Shown here: positions 9,508-19,360 of the stretch, piece after piece | How positions within the stretch are numbered: position 1 is the first letter of the stretch | Layout: the number at the start of each line of letters is the position of its first letter | DNA from: Sediminibacterium sp. | GTDB lineage: Bacteria > Bacteroidota > Bacteroidia > Chitinophagales > Chitinophagaceae | Assembly: GCF_030695065.1 (NCBI RefSeq) | Contig: NZ_JAUYTR010000023.1 | Coordinates: 434,001-498,000, forward strand | Length of the DNA: 64,000 bases | Direction: 5' to 3' | The notes under the pieces: model-generated | What the model saw: only the letters and a program-made list of their open reading frames with translations | The model's database searches: none | Told to the model about the DNA's origin: nothing | Program-made: the position numbers and the translations under genes

Positions 9508-10098
9508 ATGAATAAATGGTTTATCACAATATGTTTCTTTCTATTTATAGCATCCTGCAAAGAGCCAGAACAAAAAGGATTACCCCATGTGATTATTGAA
9601 ACAGGGTATGGAGAAATTGAAATAGAGTTATATACCAATAAAGCGCCGTTAACTGCTAATGCATTTCTGAATTATATAGATTCAGGGTATTACAATCAAT
9701 GCAATTTTTACAGGGTGCTAAATATGTATAACCAACCATCTAATGCCCCAAAAGCTTTTTTAGTTCAAGGAGGTATATGGAAATCGAATAACAAATTAGC
9801 ACAAAGCTTACAAGGCATACCACACGAGTCTACAAAACAAACCGGCATATTGCACAAAGAAGGAACGATATCAATGGCAAGGAACGAGCCGGGCTCAGGT
9901 GGTCCTGAATTTTTTATAATGGTAGAAGACGAAACTGGATTTGATTATGGAGGCGAAAATATGGAAGACGGATTGGGCTTTGCTGCATTTGGCTCAGTAG
10001 TTAGAGGTATGCCCATCGTTAGAAAAATACACGATTTAAAAGAAGCCAATCAATATTTACAGCCCCCTGTTTATATACATACCATTAGAAGAAAATAA
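9508..10098 (+). CDS. Cyclophilin-type peptidyl-prolyl isomerase lipoprotein
   Basis: 196 residues with a lipobox FIASC at residue 17, so it is a lipid-anchored envelope protein. The cyclophilin fold follows: IETGYGEIEIELY, NAFLNYIDSGYY, the catalytic Arg in FYRVLNM, FLVQGG, and the SMARNEPGSGGPEFFI block. It should catalyse prolyl isomerisation of envelope proteins. It sits 4 bp after the phytase-like lipoprotein gene. The stop codon is only 3 bp from the stop of the convergent gene, with no terminator between. A second cyclophilin is encoded at 28.9 kb. Confidence 0.88.
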   Translation: MNKWFITICFFLFIASCKEPEQKGLPHVIIETGYGEIEIELYTNKAPLTANAFLNYIDSGYYNQCNFYRVLNMYNQPSNAPKAFLVQGGIWKSNNKLAQSLQGIPHESTKQTGILHKEGTISMARNEPGSGGPEFFIMVEDETGFDYGGENMEDGLGFAAFGSVVRGMPIVRKIHDLKEANQYLQPPVYIHTIRRK

Positions 10099-10101
10099 AT
10101 A

Positions 10102-11331
10102 CTAGCGATGAGTAGGCTGGTATTCGTACACTACTTCAAATGCCTCTTTTTTAAGCGAAGGAATACCTTGTCCAATCTTCAGGTTTTTTAATTGTGGGGT
10201 GGGCTCACATACCCAGTATTGATTGCCCTTGTATACAATTGGATTTCCTTGAGGCGAATCAAATTGTATAGCAACCGTTACATGTTGCGGATAAGAAAGT
10301 ACAATCATTGGTAAATTATAAATCTCCTTTACCAAATAAAAAAAGAAGGCAGCTCGGTCTTCGCAATCGCTGTATTCCGAAAATAAAGTTTGCTCAGGAG
10401 AGAATCTTTTATCCTTACCATACAAAGTAGCATCGTTCTCAAATGCAAAAGAAGAACGAGTTAAATGCATTAAATAGTCTACTCCTTTTTTCTGATTCAT
10501 TTTAGCCACTGTTTGCTTTAAAGCAGGAATCAACGATTCATAAGTGGCACTGCTTAATGGAGCAGTAAACTGCATTGAATATTCAACAGAAGGATAATTA
10601 TTGAATAATTTATTAATAGACTTATTCACTTTTACTTTGAACTCATAATTGCGTTGACCATATGCAAACTGAATCGGTTTTACTTCATAGCTGTCCGGAT
10701 TAAAATCGGGCATGCGATTAATTTTATAAGAAAATTCTTTAGTAGCAATACTGCGTTTAACTATTTGAACGTCTTGAAAACGACCTTGCTCGAAATTGAT
10801 ATTGCTTCCATAATCGTGGAAATTTAAACAGATATACTGTTCTTGATTATAAAACATAGATGGAATATCGTATACATTTTCACTAGACTGAACATACAAC
10901 AATAAAGTATCGTTCCTTAAACGGGTAACTGCAGCATAGCCCGTTTGATTCAACAAAAACCATTTGTATAAAGTATAGCGATGGTAGTTTTCTTTTTTAG
11001 GGCTGATTGATTCCGCCGCAGTTCTAATTAACTGATAAAACAACCAATCGTCTAATTGCTTTTCTTGTTTATAAAACAATAAATTATTTAGTAATTGGTC
11101 AATGGGTAATTGACTTAAACTAGTATAAAACGACTCGATTGAAGGGTAAGAAATGGGCTCATTTAAATGAACCTGTAATCGATTTATTCCAGGGGTATGT
11201 ACCGTATCTCCATAAAAATTAATATATGTTTGTTGGCTTTCGGGGATTCCCTGAACAGTCAACCCCTGGGCCTTCAAGGATGGAAGGCCTAAGCAACTGA
11301 TGATTAATATGGTCCAAACGGCGGTTTTCAA
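10102..11331 (-). CDS. Secreted protein with transglutaminase-like C-terminal domain
   Basis: 409 residues with a signal peptide ending near residue 22 (LKAQ). The first two thirds match no family I recognise. The C-terminal third carries a plausible transglutaminase-fold triad: Cys in YSDCEDRAA, His in PQHVTVAI and an acidic residue in WVCEPTP. Many bacterial proteins of this fold act as cysteine peptidases or amidases in the envelope, and others are inactive. The gene is monocistronic and points away from uvrB. Function is inferred from the motif spacing only. Confidence 0.6.
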   Translation of the reverse strand: MKTAVWTILIISCLGLPSLKAQGLTVQGIPESQQTYINFYGDTVHTPGINRLQVHLNEPISYPSIESFYTSLSQLPIDQLLNNLLFYKQEKQLDDWLFYQLIRTAAESISPKKENYHRYTLYKWFLLNQTGYAAVTRLRNDTLLLYVQSSENVYDIPSMFYNQEQYICLNFHDYGSNINFEQGRFQDVQIVKRSIATKEFSYKINRMPDFNPDSYEVKPIQFAYGQRNYEFKVKVNKSINKLFNNYPSVEYSMQFTAPLSSATYESLIPALKQTVAKMNQKKGVDYLMHLTRSSFAFENDATLYGKDKRFSPEQTLFSEYSDCEDRAAFFFYLVKEIYNLPMIVLSYPQHVTVAIQFDSPQGNPIVYKGNQYWVCEPTPQLKNLKIGQGIPSLKKEAFEVVYEYQPTHR

Positions 11332-11440
11332 CGATATCCGATTTTCTTGAAGTTACAAAAAGGTAACAATTAATTAATATTAAGTTTTTCAAAAGCGATG
11401 TTAAAAAGCAGTAAAATGCCCGATTTGGCCAATTAGGGTC

Positions 11441-11448
11441 TAAATTTG
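11441..11448 (+). promoter_or_regulatory. Candidate uvrB -7 element (TAAATTTG)
   Basis: An exact TAnnTTTG match ends 15 nt before the uvrB ATG at 11464. The only upstream TTTG (11424-11427) is 13 nt away, shorter than the usual spacing, so the -33 half is doubtful. It would give a leader of roughly 12 nt. Confidence 0.45.
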
Positions 11449-11463
11449 CTCAATATTTTAGTT

Positions 11464-13500
11464 ATGCCCTTTCAGTTACACACGAATTATCAGCCAGCAG
11501 GGGATCAGCCTAAAGCCATACAAGAACTGGTTGATGGGGTAAACGAAGGCGAACAATACCAAACTTTATTGGGGGTAACCGGAAGTGGTAAAACATTTAC
11601 CATAGCCAATTTGATACAGCAGGTACAAAGGCCAACCCTGGTTTTGACCCACAATAAAACCTTAGTGGCGCAATTGTATGGAGAGTTCAAGCAGTTTTTT
11701 CCTGAGAATGCAGTGGGCTATTTTGTAAGCTATTACGACTACTATCAGCCAGAAGCATATATGCCAGTGACGGGTACTTATATTGAAAAAGACCTGAGTA
11801 TTAATGAAGAATTAGATAAACTAAGACTACAAGCTACTTCCCAATTATTAAGTGGTCGCAGAGATATCATAGTGGTGGCAAGCGTAAGTTGTATTTATGG
11901 TATGGGAAACCCTACTGAATATGAGAATGGCATTATTCGCATACAAAAAGGACAAGTATTGTCGCGACAAGGTTTCTTGCACGCATTGGTTAACTCGTTG
12001 TACAATCGTTCGCAGGGCGATTTTACCCGCGGTACTTTTAGGGTTAAAGGAGATACAGTAGACATCAACTTGCCATATGTAGATTTTGGATACCGAGTTA
12101 CATTTTTTGGAGACGAAATAGAAGAGATAGAAAGCATAGAAACCGCTACCAATAAGCGGATTGGCCTAATGGATACGGCGGCTATATTCCCCGCCAACTT
12201 ATACCTTGCTCCCAAAGACATGATTGTAGAAGTGATGCACGAGATACAAGACGAAATGATGTTGCAGGTGGAGTACTTTAAATCGGTGGGTAAGTTTATA
12301 GAAGCGGCTCGTTTAAAAGAGCGGGTAGAATACGATTTGGAAATGATTCGCGAATTGGGCTATTGCAATGGAATTGAAAACTATTCAAGGTTTTTTGATA
12401 GAAGAAAACCAGGTACGCGACCCTTCTGTTTATTGGATTATTTTCCCAAAGATTTTTTATGTGTGATAGATGAGAGCCACCAAACCATTCCGCAAGTGGC
12501 AGGTATGTATGGCGGAGACAGAAGTAGAAAATTGGTATTAGTAGATTATGGATTTAGACTGCCCAGTGCTATGGATAACCGTCCACTTAATTTTCATGAG
12601 TTTGAAAGTTTAACTGGGCAAACCATTTTTGTTAGCGCCACACCCGGAGACTATGAATTAGAGAAAACAGGAGGAGTGGTAGTGGAGCAAGTGGTAAGAC
12701 CCACTGGCTTATTAGATCCACCAATAGAAATAAGACCCAGTACCAATCAAATAGATGATCTATTAGATGCAATAGACGACCGGGTTAAAAAAGGGGATCG
12801 AGTTTTAGTAACTACTTTAACCAAAAGAATGGCCGAAGAAATGGACAAATACTTGGGCCGAATCAATATCAAATCTAAATACATACACTCCGATGTAGAT
12901 ACATTGGAACGCGTAGAAATTTTGCGCGACTTACGTTTGGGGGTGATAGATGTATTGGTGGGGGTGAATTTATTAAGGGAGGGATTGGACCTGCCGGAAG
13001 TGTCGCTGGTAGCTATTTTGGATGCTGACAAAGAAGGCTTTCTGCGCAATGAACGCTCTTTAACACAAACAGCCGGTCGTGCTGCAAGAAATGTAAATGG
13101 ATTGGTTATTTTTTATGCAGATAAAATGACCGAGAGCATGCAACGTACCATTGATGAAACCACTAGAAGAAGGGCCAAGCAAATTGCTTATAACTTAGAA
13201 CATGGTATTACCCCAACAACAGTAACTAAAAGTAAGGAGCAAGTATTTGCACAAACTTCTGTATTAGATATTAAAGGCTATGATCCTTCTAATCCATATG
13301 CTTTACAACAAGAAGAATCTTTGGTGCCAATTGCTGCAGAAGAACAAGTAGAATTTAAAACCATACCGCAAGTAGAAACAGCTATTAAGAAAGTGAAGAA
13401 AGAAATGGAGAAAGCCGCAAGAGATTTAGATTTTATAGAAGCTGCCAGATTAAGAGATGAAATGTTTAGGTTACAAAAAACCTTGACAGAGATGAAATAA
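11464..13500 (+). CDS. uvrB: Excinuclease ABC subunit B
   Basis: 678 residues from the ATG giving MPFQLHTNY; an in-frame TTG six codons upstream overlaps the candidate promoter and is less likely. The motifs are complete: Walker A GVTGSGKT, the DNA-wedging beta-hairpin region with YYDYYQPEAY, the DESH helicase box, motif VI in TQTAGRAARN, and the C-terminal UVR domain (LDFIEAARLRDEM) that binds UvrC. UvrB is the damage-verifying helicase of nucleotide excision repair. The gene stands alone; uvrA and uvrC are not in the window. Length is normal. Confidence 0.98.
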   Translation: MPFQLHTNYQPAGDQPKAIQELVDGVNEGEQYQTLLGVTGSGKTFTIANLIQQVQRPTLVLTHNKTLVAQLYGEFKQFFPENAVGYFVSYYDYYQPEAYMPVTGTYIEKDLSINEELDKLRLQATSQLLSGRRDIIVVASVSCIYGMGNPTEYENGIIRIQKGQVLSRQGFLHALVNSLYNRSQGDFTRGTFRVKGDTVDINLPYVDFGYRVTFFGDEIEEIESIETATNKRIGLMDTAAIFPANLYLAPKDMIVEVMHEIQDEMMLQVEYFKSVGKFIEAARLKERVEYDLEMIRELGYCNGIENYSRFFDRRKPGTRPFCLLDYFPKDFLCVIDESHQTIPQVAGMYGGDRSRKLVLVDYGFRLPSAMDNRPLNFHEFESLTGQTIFVSATPGDYELEKTGGVVVEQVVRPTGLLDPPIEIRPSTNQIDDLLDAIDDRVKKGDRVLVTTLTKRMAEEMDKYLGRINIKSKYIHSDVDTLERVEILRDLRLGVIDVLVGVNLLREGLDLPEVSLVAILDADKEGFLRNERSLTQTAGRAARNVNGLVIFYADKMTESMQRTIDETTRRRAKQIAYNLEHGITPTTVTKSKEQVFAQTSVLDIKGYDPSNPYALQQEESLVPIAAEEQVEFKTIPQVETAIKKVKKEMEKAARDLDFIEAARLRDEMFRLQKTLTEMK

Positions 13501-13537
13501 AGAAGCATCAGTATAATTCATTAAATTTAAGTAAGCA

Positions 13538-13545
13538 TAATTTTG
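13538..13545 (+). promoter_or_regulatory. -7 element (TAATTTTG) only 4 nt before the GH32 start codon
   Basis: The exact TAnnTTTG match is followed by four bases and then the ATG at 13550. If used, transcription would begin at or within 2-3 nt of the start codon, giving a leaderless mRNA. No TTTG or TTG lies at the normal -33 spacing, which weakens the call. Confidence 0.4.
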
Positions 13546-13549
13546 ATTC

Positions 13550-15037
13550 ATGAAAAAAACGGTCGGTCTTATTTTATTCATACTTCCTTTTATACTAAAT
13601 GCGCAAACGTCTTATTATGCGGAGCGCTTTAGGCCACAGTACCATTTTTCTTCACAAAAAAATTGGATCAACGACCCCAATGGATTAGTATACCATAATG
13701 GTCAATACCATTTGTTTTATCAACACAATCCCTTTGGAAATATTTGGGGACATATGAGTTGGGGACATGCAGTGAGCAAAGACCTAGTGAAGTGGACGCC
13801 AATGCCATTGGCACTAAGGGAAGAAGATGGTAAAATGGCTTTCTCTGGATCGGTGGTATACGATGCAAAAAACACTAGCGCATTAAGTAATAACAGAGAG
13901 AACCCACCCCTGGTGGCAGTGTTTACGGCACACGACAGTGTTAATCAATCCCAACATTTGGCCTATAGTATTGATCATGGAAAATCATGGAGTAAGTATT
14001 CAGGTAATCCTGTACTCGATTTAAATATGAGTGATTTTAGAGACCCCAATGTATTTTGGCACGATAAGACCAGACAATGGGTGATGATGGTGGCCATGCC
14101 AAACGAAAAAATGATTTCCATTTATACATCGTTTAGTTTGAAGCAGTGGACATTCCAAAGTGATTTTGGACCAATTGGCGATACATCTGGTGTATGGGAA
14201 TGTCCTGATTTAATTCAAGTACCTGTTGTAGGAGAACCCGATAAAAAGAAATGGGTTTTATTGGTATCACAAAACTCGAGCATGCAATATTTTGTGGGAG
14301 AATTTGATGGCGCTAAATTTTACAATGAAAACCCACAAAATAAAATAGTAAGGCCCGATTATGGTAGCGACTATTATGCCGCTATTACATATAAGAATAC
14401 ACCAGATCGAATTCCCATTTCTATTGGATGGGTAAACAACTGGAACTATGCCAATGAAATACCTACTAATCCTTGGAAAGGCGCTATGTCATTGCCTAGA
14501 AAATTAGCCGTGAAAAAAATGGGATCAGAGTGGGTGCTCGTGCAAGAACCCGTTAAAGCCTTACGAGCCATACGTTCTACCGGACAAGTATTAGAGGGAC
14601 CTATAGCAGTTAAGAATGGGTATGTTCTTCCATTTAGAAGCAATTGTTTTGAAATGGAAGTTGAGTTGAAGCCTGCCATTACAAGTGTGAGTGGAATTAA
14701 AATTGCAGTTGGTGGAAATAGAAATTTTGTAATTGGATACGATGCAACACTTGAACAACTTTTTATTGATAGAACCAATACTCCTTCAGGATTTAGCAAA
14801 CAGTATCCCTATTTTGCTAAGAAGAATGCGTACTTAAAACAACAAAACGATAAAGTAAAACTGCATATCTTCTTTGATAAAAGTATTGTTGAAGTGTATG
14901 CCAATGATGGAGAACTGGTATTTACTTCACAAATTTTCCCAGAAGAAAACGATACTGGCATAGAATTTTTTAGTGATGGAAATATTTCTGTGTTCGAGAA
15001 TATATGGTTCTGGCCCATGAGATCTATCTGGAAATAA
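13550..15037 (+). CDS. Secreted glycoside hydrolase family 32 (levanase/inulinase-like)
   Basis: 495 residues with a signal peptide ending near residue 19. The GH32 five-bladed propeller carries all three key acids: nucleophile Asp42 in WINDPNG, stabiliser Asp165 in FRDPNVF and acid/base Glu217 in WECPDL. A C-terminal beta-sandwich (about 345-490) completes the family layout. It should hydrolyse beta-fructosides such as levan, inulin or sucrose outside the cytoplasm. No SusC/SusD pair or fructokinase accompanies it, so it is not in a classical polysaccharide-utilisation locus. The kdnB gene begins 29 bp downstream. Confidence 0.93.
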   Translation: MKKTVGLILFILPFILNAQTSYYAERFRPQYHFSSQKNWINDPNGLVYHNGQYHLFYQHNPFGNIWGHMSWGHAVSKDLVKWTPMPLALREEDGKMAFSGSVVYDAKNTSALSNNRENPPLVAVFTAHDSVNQSQHLAYSIDHGKSWSKYSGNPVLDLNMSDFRDPNVFWHDKTRQWVMMVAMPNEKMISIYTSFSLKQWTFQSDFGPIGDTSGVWECPDLIQVPVVGEPDKKKWVLLVSQNSSMQYFVGEFDGAKFYNENPQNKIVRPDYGSDYYAAITYKNTPDRIPISIGWVNNWNYANEIPTNPWKGAMSLPRKLAVKKMGSEWVLVQEPVKALRAIRSTGQVLEGPIAVKNGYVLPFRSNCFEMEVELKPAITSVSGIKIAVGGNRNFVIGYDATLEQLFIDRTNTPSGFSKQYPYFAKKNAYLKQQNDKVKLHIFFDKSIVEVYANDGELVFTSQIFPEENDTGIEFFSDGNISVFENIWFWPMRSIWK

Positions 15038-15066
15038 ATACGAACTTTACCAAGTAAAACAACACT

Positions 15067-16140
15067 ATGAGCTTCAGGAATTTTAAGATGGTTAGTTATG
15101 TGGTTTTTGGCCGCGGCAGTTTTAATCAACTAGATGAAATATTGACCCCACATAGAAAGGGCGATGCCCCCATGGTATTCTTAGTAGACCATTATTTTGA
15201 GGGGAAACCATTGCTGAATCGCATTCCATTAAGAGGCAAAGACAAAGTAGTGTTGGCCAATGTTACTTATGAACCAAAAACGAGTCAGGTAGATGAGTTG
15301 GCTCGCTCATTAAAAGAAGAATTTGGAACCATAAGTGGCGTAATTGGCATAGGAGGTGGATCAACCATGGATTTAGCGAAAGCGGTTTCTTTGATGATGA
15401 CCAATCCTGGATCATCGGCCGATTACCAGGGATGGGACTTGGTTCAGGAAGCGGGTGTATACAAAGTTGGCATTCCTACCTTAAGTGGAACAGGAGCCGA
15501 AGTAAGTAGAACCACTGTGTTAACGGGACCAACTAGAAAATTGGGAATGAATTCAGACTTTACGCCCTTTGACCAAATTGTATTAGATCCTGAATTAACC
15601 AAAGACGCTCCAGCAAATCAGCGATTTTATACCGGAATGGATTGTTATATCCATTGCATCGAAAGTTTAGAAGGCACTTATTTAAATGAGTTCAGCAAAA
15701 GCTATGGAGAGAAAGCTTTACAGCTTTGTCAAAAAGTATTTGTTGAAAAAAATCATTGGGACAACGAAAGCGATGATCAATTGATGATGGCTTCTTATGC
15801 TGGTGGAATGAGCATTGCTTATTCACAAGTTGGAGTTGCTCATGCAGTGAGTTATGGTTTGAGTTATTTACTAGGTACCAAGCACGGCATTGGCAATTGC
15901 ATTGTCATGAATCATTTGGAAGAATATTATCCAGCAGGTGTAAAGGAATTCAAATTGATGGTAGAGAAAAATCAAATTGAAATACCACAGGGTATTTGTA
16001 AAGGATTAACCGATGAGCAATTTGAAACCATGATGAATGTATCCCTGGGAATGAAACCTTTATGGGAAAATGCGTTGGGTAAAGACTGGGAAAGCATCAT
16101 GACTCGTGAAAAGCTACGCGCATTGTACGATAGACTATAA
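15067..16140 (+). CDS. kdnB: Iron-containing alcohol dehydrogenase, probable Kdo 8-oxidase (KdnB)
   Basis: 357 residues. It has the nucleotide-binding GGGSTMD motif (96-102) and the metal-site residues Asp192, His196, His259 and His273 of the Fe-ADH family. The start [19 protein letters not shown] and the whole length resemble KdnB as I recall it from Shewanella oneidensis, which oxidises the C8 hydroxyl of Kdo so that KdnA can aminate it. It faces kdsB, the sugar's cytidylyltransferase, with a 6-bp overlap at the stops, which supports a role in Kdo chemistry. No KdnA-like aminotransferase is present in the window. A plain alcohol dehydrogenase role is the alternative. Confidence 0.75.
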   Translation: MSFRNFKMVSYVVFGRGSFNQLDEILTPHRKGDAPMVFLVDHYFEGKPLLNRIPLRGKDKVVLANVTYEPKTSQVDELARSLKEEFGTISGVIGIGGGSTMDLAKAVSLMMTNPGSSADYQGWDLVQEAGVYKVGIPTLSGTGAEVSRTTVLTGPTRKLGMNSDFTPFDQIVLDPELTKDAPANQRFYTGMDCYIHCIESLEGTYLNEFSKSYGEKALQLCQKVFVEKNHWDNESDDQLMMASYAGGMSIAYSQVGVAHAVSYGLSYLLGTKHGIGNCIVMNHLEEYYPAGVKEFKLMVEKNQIEIPQGICKGLTDEQFETMMNVSLGMKPLWENALGKDWESIMTREKLRALYDRL

Positions 16141-16851
16141 CAGCTTACTGGCTTTTATTAAATCTTCCGGCGTATCAATTTCCACTCCCATGTACTGGGT
16201 GAGCACCATTTTTAATGGCACACTATATTCAAGGTAGCGTAAGCATTCAATTTTTTCTGCGGCTTCCAATGGAGTCATTGGCCAATTGGTAAAATTGAGT
16301 AATGCTTGTTTACGAAAAGCATACACCCCAATATGTTCATAATAAGGAACAGCTATGCTTTTATCTCGAGGATAAGGAATAACGCTGCGTGAAAAAAACA
16401 ATGAATTCATATTTCGGTCTACTGCTACTTTAACATAATTCGGATCTTCAATTAAAGCAGGGTCTTTTAGTTCTTGCATTAATGAAGCAACCTGTACACT
16501 AGGTTCATTAAAAGTGGTCAATAATTTTTCTAAAGGGTCTTTTTGTACAAAGGGTTCATCTCCTTGAACGTTTACTATGATGTCTACATCTAAATCAGCA
16601 GCAGCTTCTGCAATACGATCGCTTCCACTCTCATGATTTTTTTTACTCATGATGGCTTTGCCTCCGTTGCTAGTGATTTCATTGAAAATAATATCGCTAT
16701 CGGTTACTACAATTACATCGCTGAATAAACGGGTGGCTAGCGTATTATCATAGGTATGACGAATCACCGATTTGTTACCGAGCTGCTGCATCAATTTAGC
16801 AGGAAAACGAGTAGCTGCATAACGCGCAGGAATCATTGCAACAATCTTCAT
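16135..16851 (-). CDS. kdsB: 3-deoxy-manno-octulosonate cytidylyltransferase (CMP-Kdo synthetase)
   Basis: 238 residues from the ATG that gives [17 protein letters not shown]; a TTG six codons upstream is less likely. The family signature is complete: [14 protein letters not shown] at the N-terminus, [16 protein letters not shown] and VNVQGDEPF. The enzyme couples Kdo or 8-amino-Kdo to CMP for lipopolysaccharide core synthesis in the cytoplasm. Its last codons interlock with the stop of the convergent kdnB gene. In Shewanella the KdsB enzyme prefers 8-amino-Kdo; whether this one does cannot be told from sequence by eye. Confidence 0.95.
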   Translation of the reverse strand: MKIVAMIPARYAATRFPAKLMQQLGNKSVIRHTYDNTLATRLFSDVIVVTDSDIIFNEITSNGGKAIMSKKNHESGSDRIAEAAADLDVDIIVNVQGDEPFVQKDPLEKLLTTFNEPSVQVASLMQELKDPALIEDPNYVKVAVDRNMNSLFFSRSVIPYPRDKSIAVPYYEHIGVYAFRKQALLNFTNWPMTPLEAAEKIECLRYLEYSVPLKMVLTQYMGVEIDTPEDLIKASKLL

Positions 16852-16916
16852 AAATAAAACTTTGTACAAAGATGCACTACCTCGGGCTGAAGTAGAAAAA
16901 AATGATGCTAAACTTC

Positions 16917-17738
16917 CTAGTAATGTGTTTTAATGCTATTGTCGAAGGGAATCTTCAACTGATAATTGAGGGCCTCATCTGTGCTGTCGTCCAGCACATC
17001 CAATCCGTAGCGCAGAGATTCTACTGGAGTGTAATTATAAGTACCAAATATGCGGTCCCAAATCGAAAAGATATTACCGTAGTTGCTGTCTGTTTGTGGC
17101 TGTTGATAATGGTGGTGAACTTTGTGCATATTGGGGGATATGATCACCCAACTAATGGCATTGTCTAACCAAAGCGGCAAACGCATATTGGCATGATTAA
17201 ACTGAGACAATACTGCACTCAAACTCTGGTACAACATGACCAGCCACATAGGAGCGCCACAAATAATCACCCCAACGGTGGTGAACACCGCCCTAAAAAC
17301 ACTTTCACCTGGATGGTGTCTGTTAGCGGTAGTGGTATCTACATGCGTGTCTGCATGGTGCACCATATGAAACTTCCACATCCATTTTATTTTGTGTTCA
17401 ATAAAATGAATAAAATAAGCACCCACTAAATCCAGCAATAACAAACCCCCAATCAACATTAGCCAAGCAGGCATAGTGGTCAATTGCAATAAACCAAATT
17501 GGTTAACGATGGCCCATTCACTGGCTTTTACAATAACTAATGCAAAAGCAAAATTGATGATAATGGTAGTTGCTGTGAAAAACAGGTTGATGCCCGCATG
17601 ACGGTATTTATTGTACTTAAAATTGGCCAAGGGTACTATGCCTTCCACTATCCAGAAAAATAAAATTCCACCCGCTAAAATCAGCGCTCTGTGTAAACTA
17701 GGAATAGTATTGAAATAGTCGATGATGGAATCTATCAT
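16917..17738 (-). CDS. Sterol desaturase / fatty acid hydroxylase family membrane protein
   Basis: 273 residues with about four hydrophobic segments and the di-iron His clusters of the family: HFIEH, HMVHHAD, RHHPGE and HKVHHH. Members hydroxylate or desaturate lipids at the membrane. The N-terminal helices and the position of the His clusters after the third helix match the usual order. It lies 12 bp downstream of dnaN on the same strand and about 65 bp upstream of the kdsB start, so it is probably read through from the dnaN promoter. The lipid substrate is unknown. Confidence 0.88.
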   Translation of the reverse strand: MIDSIIDYFNTIPSLHRALILAGGILFFWIVEGIVPLANFKYNKYRHAGINLFFTATTIIINFAFALVIVKASEWAIVNQFGLLQLTTMPAWLMLIGGLLLLDLVGAYFIHFIEHKIKWMWKFHMVHHADTHVDTTTANRHHPGESVFRAVFTTVGVIICGAPMWLVMLYQSLSAVLSQFNHANMRLPLWLDNAISWVIISPNMHKVHHHYQQPQTDSNYGNIFSIWDRIFGTYNYTPVESLRYGLDVLDDSTDEALNYQLKIPFDNSIKTHY

Positions 17739-17750
17739 GCAATTAAGCTT

Positions 17751-18866
17751 TTAATTATTCAACATCAACGGCATTACCAACATCAATAAGTCTTCGCCTT
17801 CTGCCTGCTCGGTTGGTTTAATTAAACCAGCTTTGGTAGGAGTAGACAATTCCATTTTTACATCGTCGGTATCTGCTGCGTTCAGCATTTCAATTAAGAA
17901 GCGTGCGTTGAAAGCAATTTGTAAATCTTCTCCATCGTATTGACAGCTCATGCGCTCATTACCTTCAAAACTGAAGTCTACGTCTTGTGCAGCCATTTGC
18001 AATTCTGAGCCAGTAATATTTAAAGCAACTTGGTTGGTGCTTTTGTTAGAGAATACATTTACTCTACGTAATGCATTTTGGAAAGCAGATTTATTTACAA
18101 TCAATTTATAAGGATTGTCTGCAGGTATTACCACTTTGTAGTCTGGGAACCTGGCATCAATTAAACGACAAATCATATGTGTTGAACCATGCTTTACAAA
18201 CAAATGGTTGCTGTTATAGCTAATCGTTAAATCGTCTTCGTTATCAGGTAATGCATTCTTTAATAAATTCAATGGCTTCTTAGGCACAATGAATGAATCA
18301 GTTTTGGTAGCATGGGTATCGGTGCGCTTGTAACGAACCAAACGATGTGCATCGGTGGCTACAAATTGTACCCCGTCTTTGCTCAACTCAAAAAATACCC
18401 CTGTCATAGCTGGTCTTAAATCGTCTCCACTTACTGCAAACAAGGTTTTGTTGATGGCAGTTAATAAGGCACTGCTGTGCATATTAAAGCTGGTAGTATC
18501 GTCTGCTGATGGTTCTTTTGGAAAGTTATCTGGATTCTCTCCCATCACTTTGTACTTACCGTTGTCGCTGGTGATTTCTACAGCAAAGCTTTTATCGATG
18601 GTAAAAGTGAGTGGTTGGTCTGCAATATTCTTTAGAGAGTCCATCAATATTTTTGCTGGAATACAAACACGGCCATTGGCCTTGCTCTCTACTTCCATTT
18701 GCACACGCATCACTGTTTCTAAGTCGGTAGCTACTACATTCAACTTTTTATCTTCTATTTCAAACAAAAAATCTTCAAGAATAGGCAATACGGTATTGGC
18801 ATTAATTACACCACTAATTTGTTGTAAATGTTTTAACAACGAAGAGGAAGAAACGATAAATTTCAT
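17751..18866 (-). CDS. dnaN: DNA polymerase III sliding clamp, beta subunit
   Basis: 371 residues, the usual clamp length, with three repeated clamp domains of about 120 residues. Typical segments are visible: MKFIVSSSSLLKHLQQISGV, LPILEDFLFEIE, FVATDAHRLVRYKR and the C-terminal LVMPLMLNN. It forms the ring that tethers replicative polymerase to DNA. Here dnaN is not beside dnaA or recF; it is followed by a membrane-lipid enzyme gene. A well-spaced promoter is found just upstream. Confidence 0.98.
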   Translation of the reverse strand: MKFIVSSSSLLKHLQQISGVINANTVLPILEDFLFEIEDKKLNVVATDLETVMRVQMEVESKANGRVCIPAKILMDSLKNIADQPLTFTIDKSFAVEITSDNGKYKVMGENPDNFPKEPSADDTTSFNMHSSALLTAINKTLFAVSGDDLRPAMTGVFFELSKDGVQFVATDAHRLVRYKRTDTHATKTDSFIVPKKPLNLLKNALPDNEDDLTISYNSNHLFVKHGSTHMICRLIDARFPDYKVVIPADNPYKLIVNKSAFQNALRRVNVFSNKSTNQVALNITGSELQMAAQDVDFSFEGNERMSCQYDGEDLQIAFNARFLIEMLNAADTDDVKMELSTPTKAGLIKPTEQAEGEDLLMLVMPLMLNN

Positions 18867-18885
18867 ATGATCATTTTAATCAGGA

Positions 18886-18917
18886 CAAACTTACTGTAAA
18901 GGGATGATATTTCACAA
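18886..18917 (-). promoter_or_regulatory. dnaN promoter, TTG-N21-TAAGTTTG
   Basis: On the minus strand TTG (18917-18915) is followed after 21 nt by TAAGTTTG (18893-18886), an exact -7 match, 19 nt before the dnaN ATG. Spacing and sequence fit the Bacteroidota sigma-ABfr consensus. Confidence 0.6.
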
Positions 18918-18935
18918 GCAATTTACACCCAAAAT

Positions 18936-19355
18936 CTAGCCATTGTAGAAGTTGAGCCGGTCTATCAGCTCCTGGTATTTAATCTTGTTGATGGGCTTTA
19001 CAATATAGTCTGTAACCCCACTGTATTCCCTTGAACGCTGAATATCGCAGTCGTCTACAGAAGAACTCACCATATAAATATAGATAGGCTTTTTAAACTG
19101 CTCTATTATTTTATGGTATTCATCTAAAAATTGCCAGCCGTTCATCACGGGCATATTGATGTCTAAAAAAATAACATCGGGCAACTCATGGTGCCCCTGG
19201 GTTAGTTTTTCTCTAAAAAACCCAATGGCTTCACTTCCGTTGTAAAAGGACAAAATATTCTTAGCAAGTCCGGTAGACTCGAGTATTTTGCGAGAAGTAA
19301 ACTGATAGATTTTATCGTCATCTATCAAACAAACATTGTATTGAGTTGCAGCCAT
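18936..19355 (-). CDS. Single-domain response regulator (CheY-like receiver)
   Basis: 139 residues forming just one receiver domain: acidic residues in LIDDDK, phospho-acceptor Asp65 in FLDINMPVMNGW, Ser in MVSSS and Lys in YIVKPI. There is no output domain, so it acts by protein contact or as a phosphate relay. No kinase gene is adjacent. The gene is divergent from recX, and an 8-bp inverted repeat lies between the two, just before its start codon. Confidence 0.9.
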   Translation of the reverse strand: MAATQYNVCLIDDDKIYQFTSRKILESTGLAKNILSFYNGSEAIGFFREKLTQGHHELPDVIFLDINMPVMNGWQFLDEYHKIIEQFKKPIYIYMVSSSVDDCDIQRSREYSGVTDYIVKPINKIKYQELIDRLNFYNG

Positions 19356-19360
19356 TCTTG

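Noticed and set aside
16849..16869. TTG start six codons upstream for kdsB
   Set aside because: The ATG at 16851 gives the family's usual [10 protein letters not shown] beginning.
18355..18870. 171-residue open frame on the plus strand inside dnaN
   Set aside because: It is fully antisense to the intact dnaN gene, has no recognisable domain and follows from the codon pattern of the real gene.
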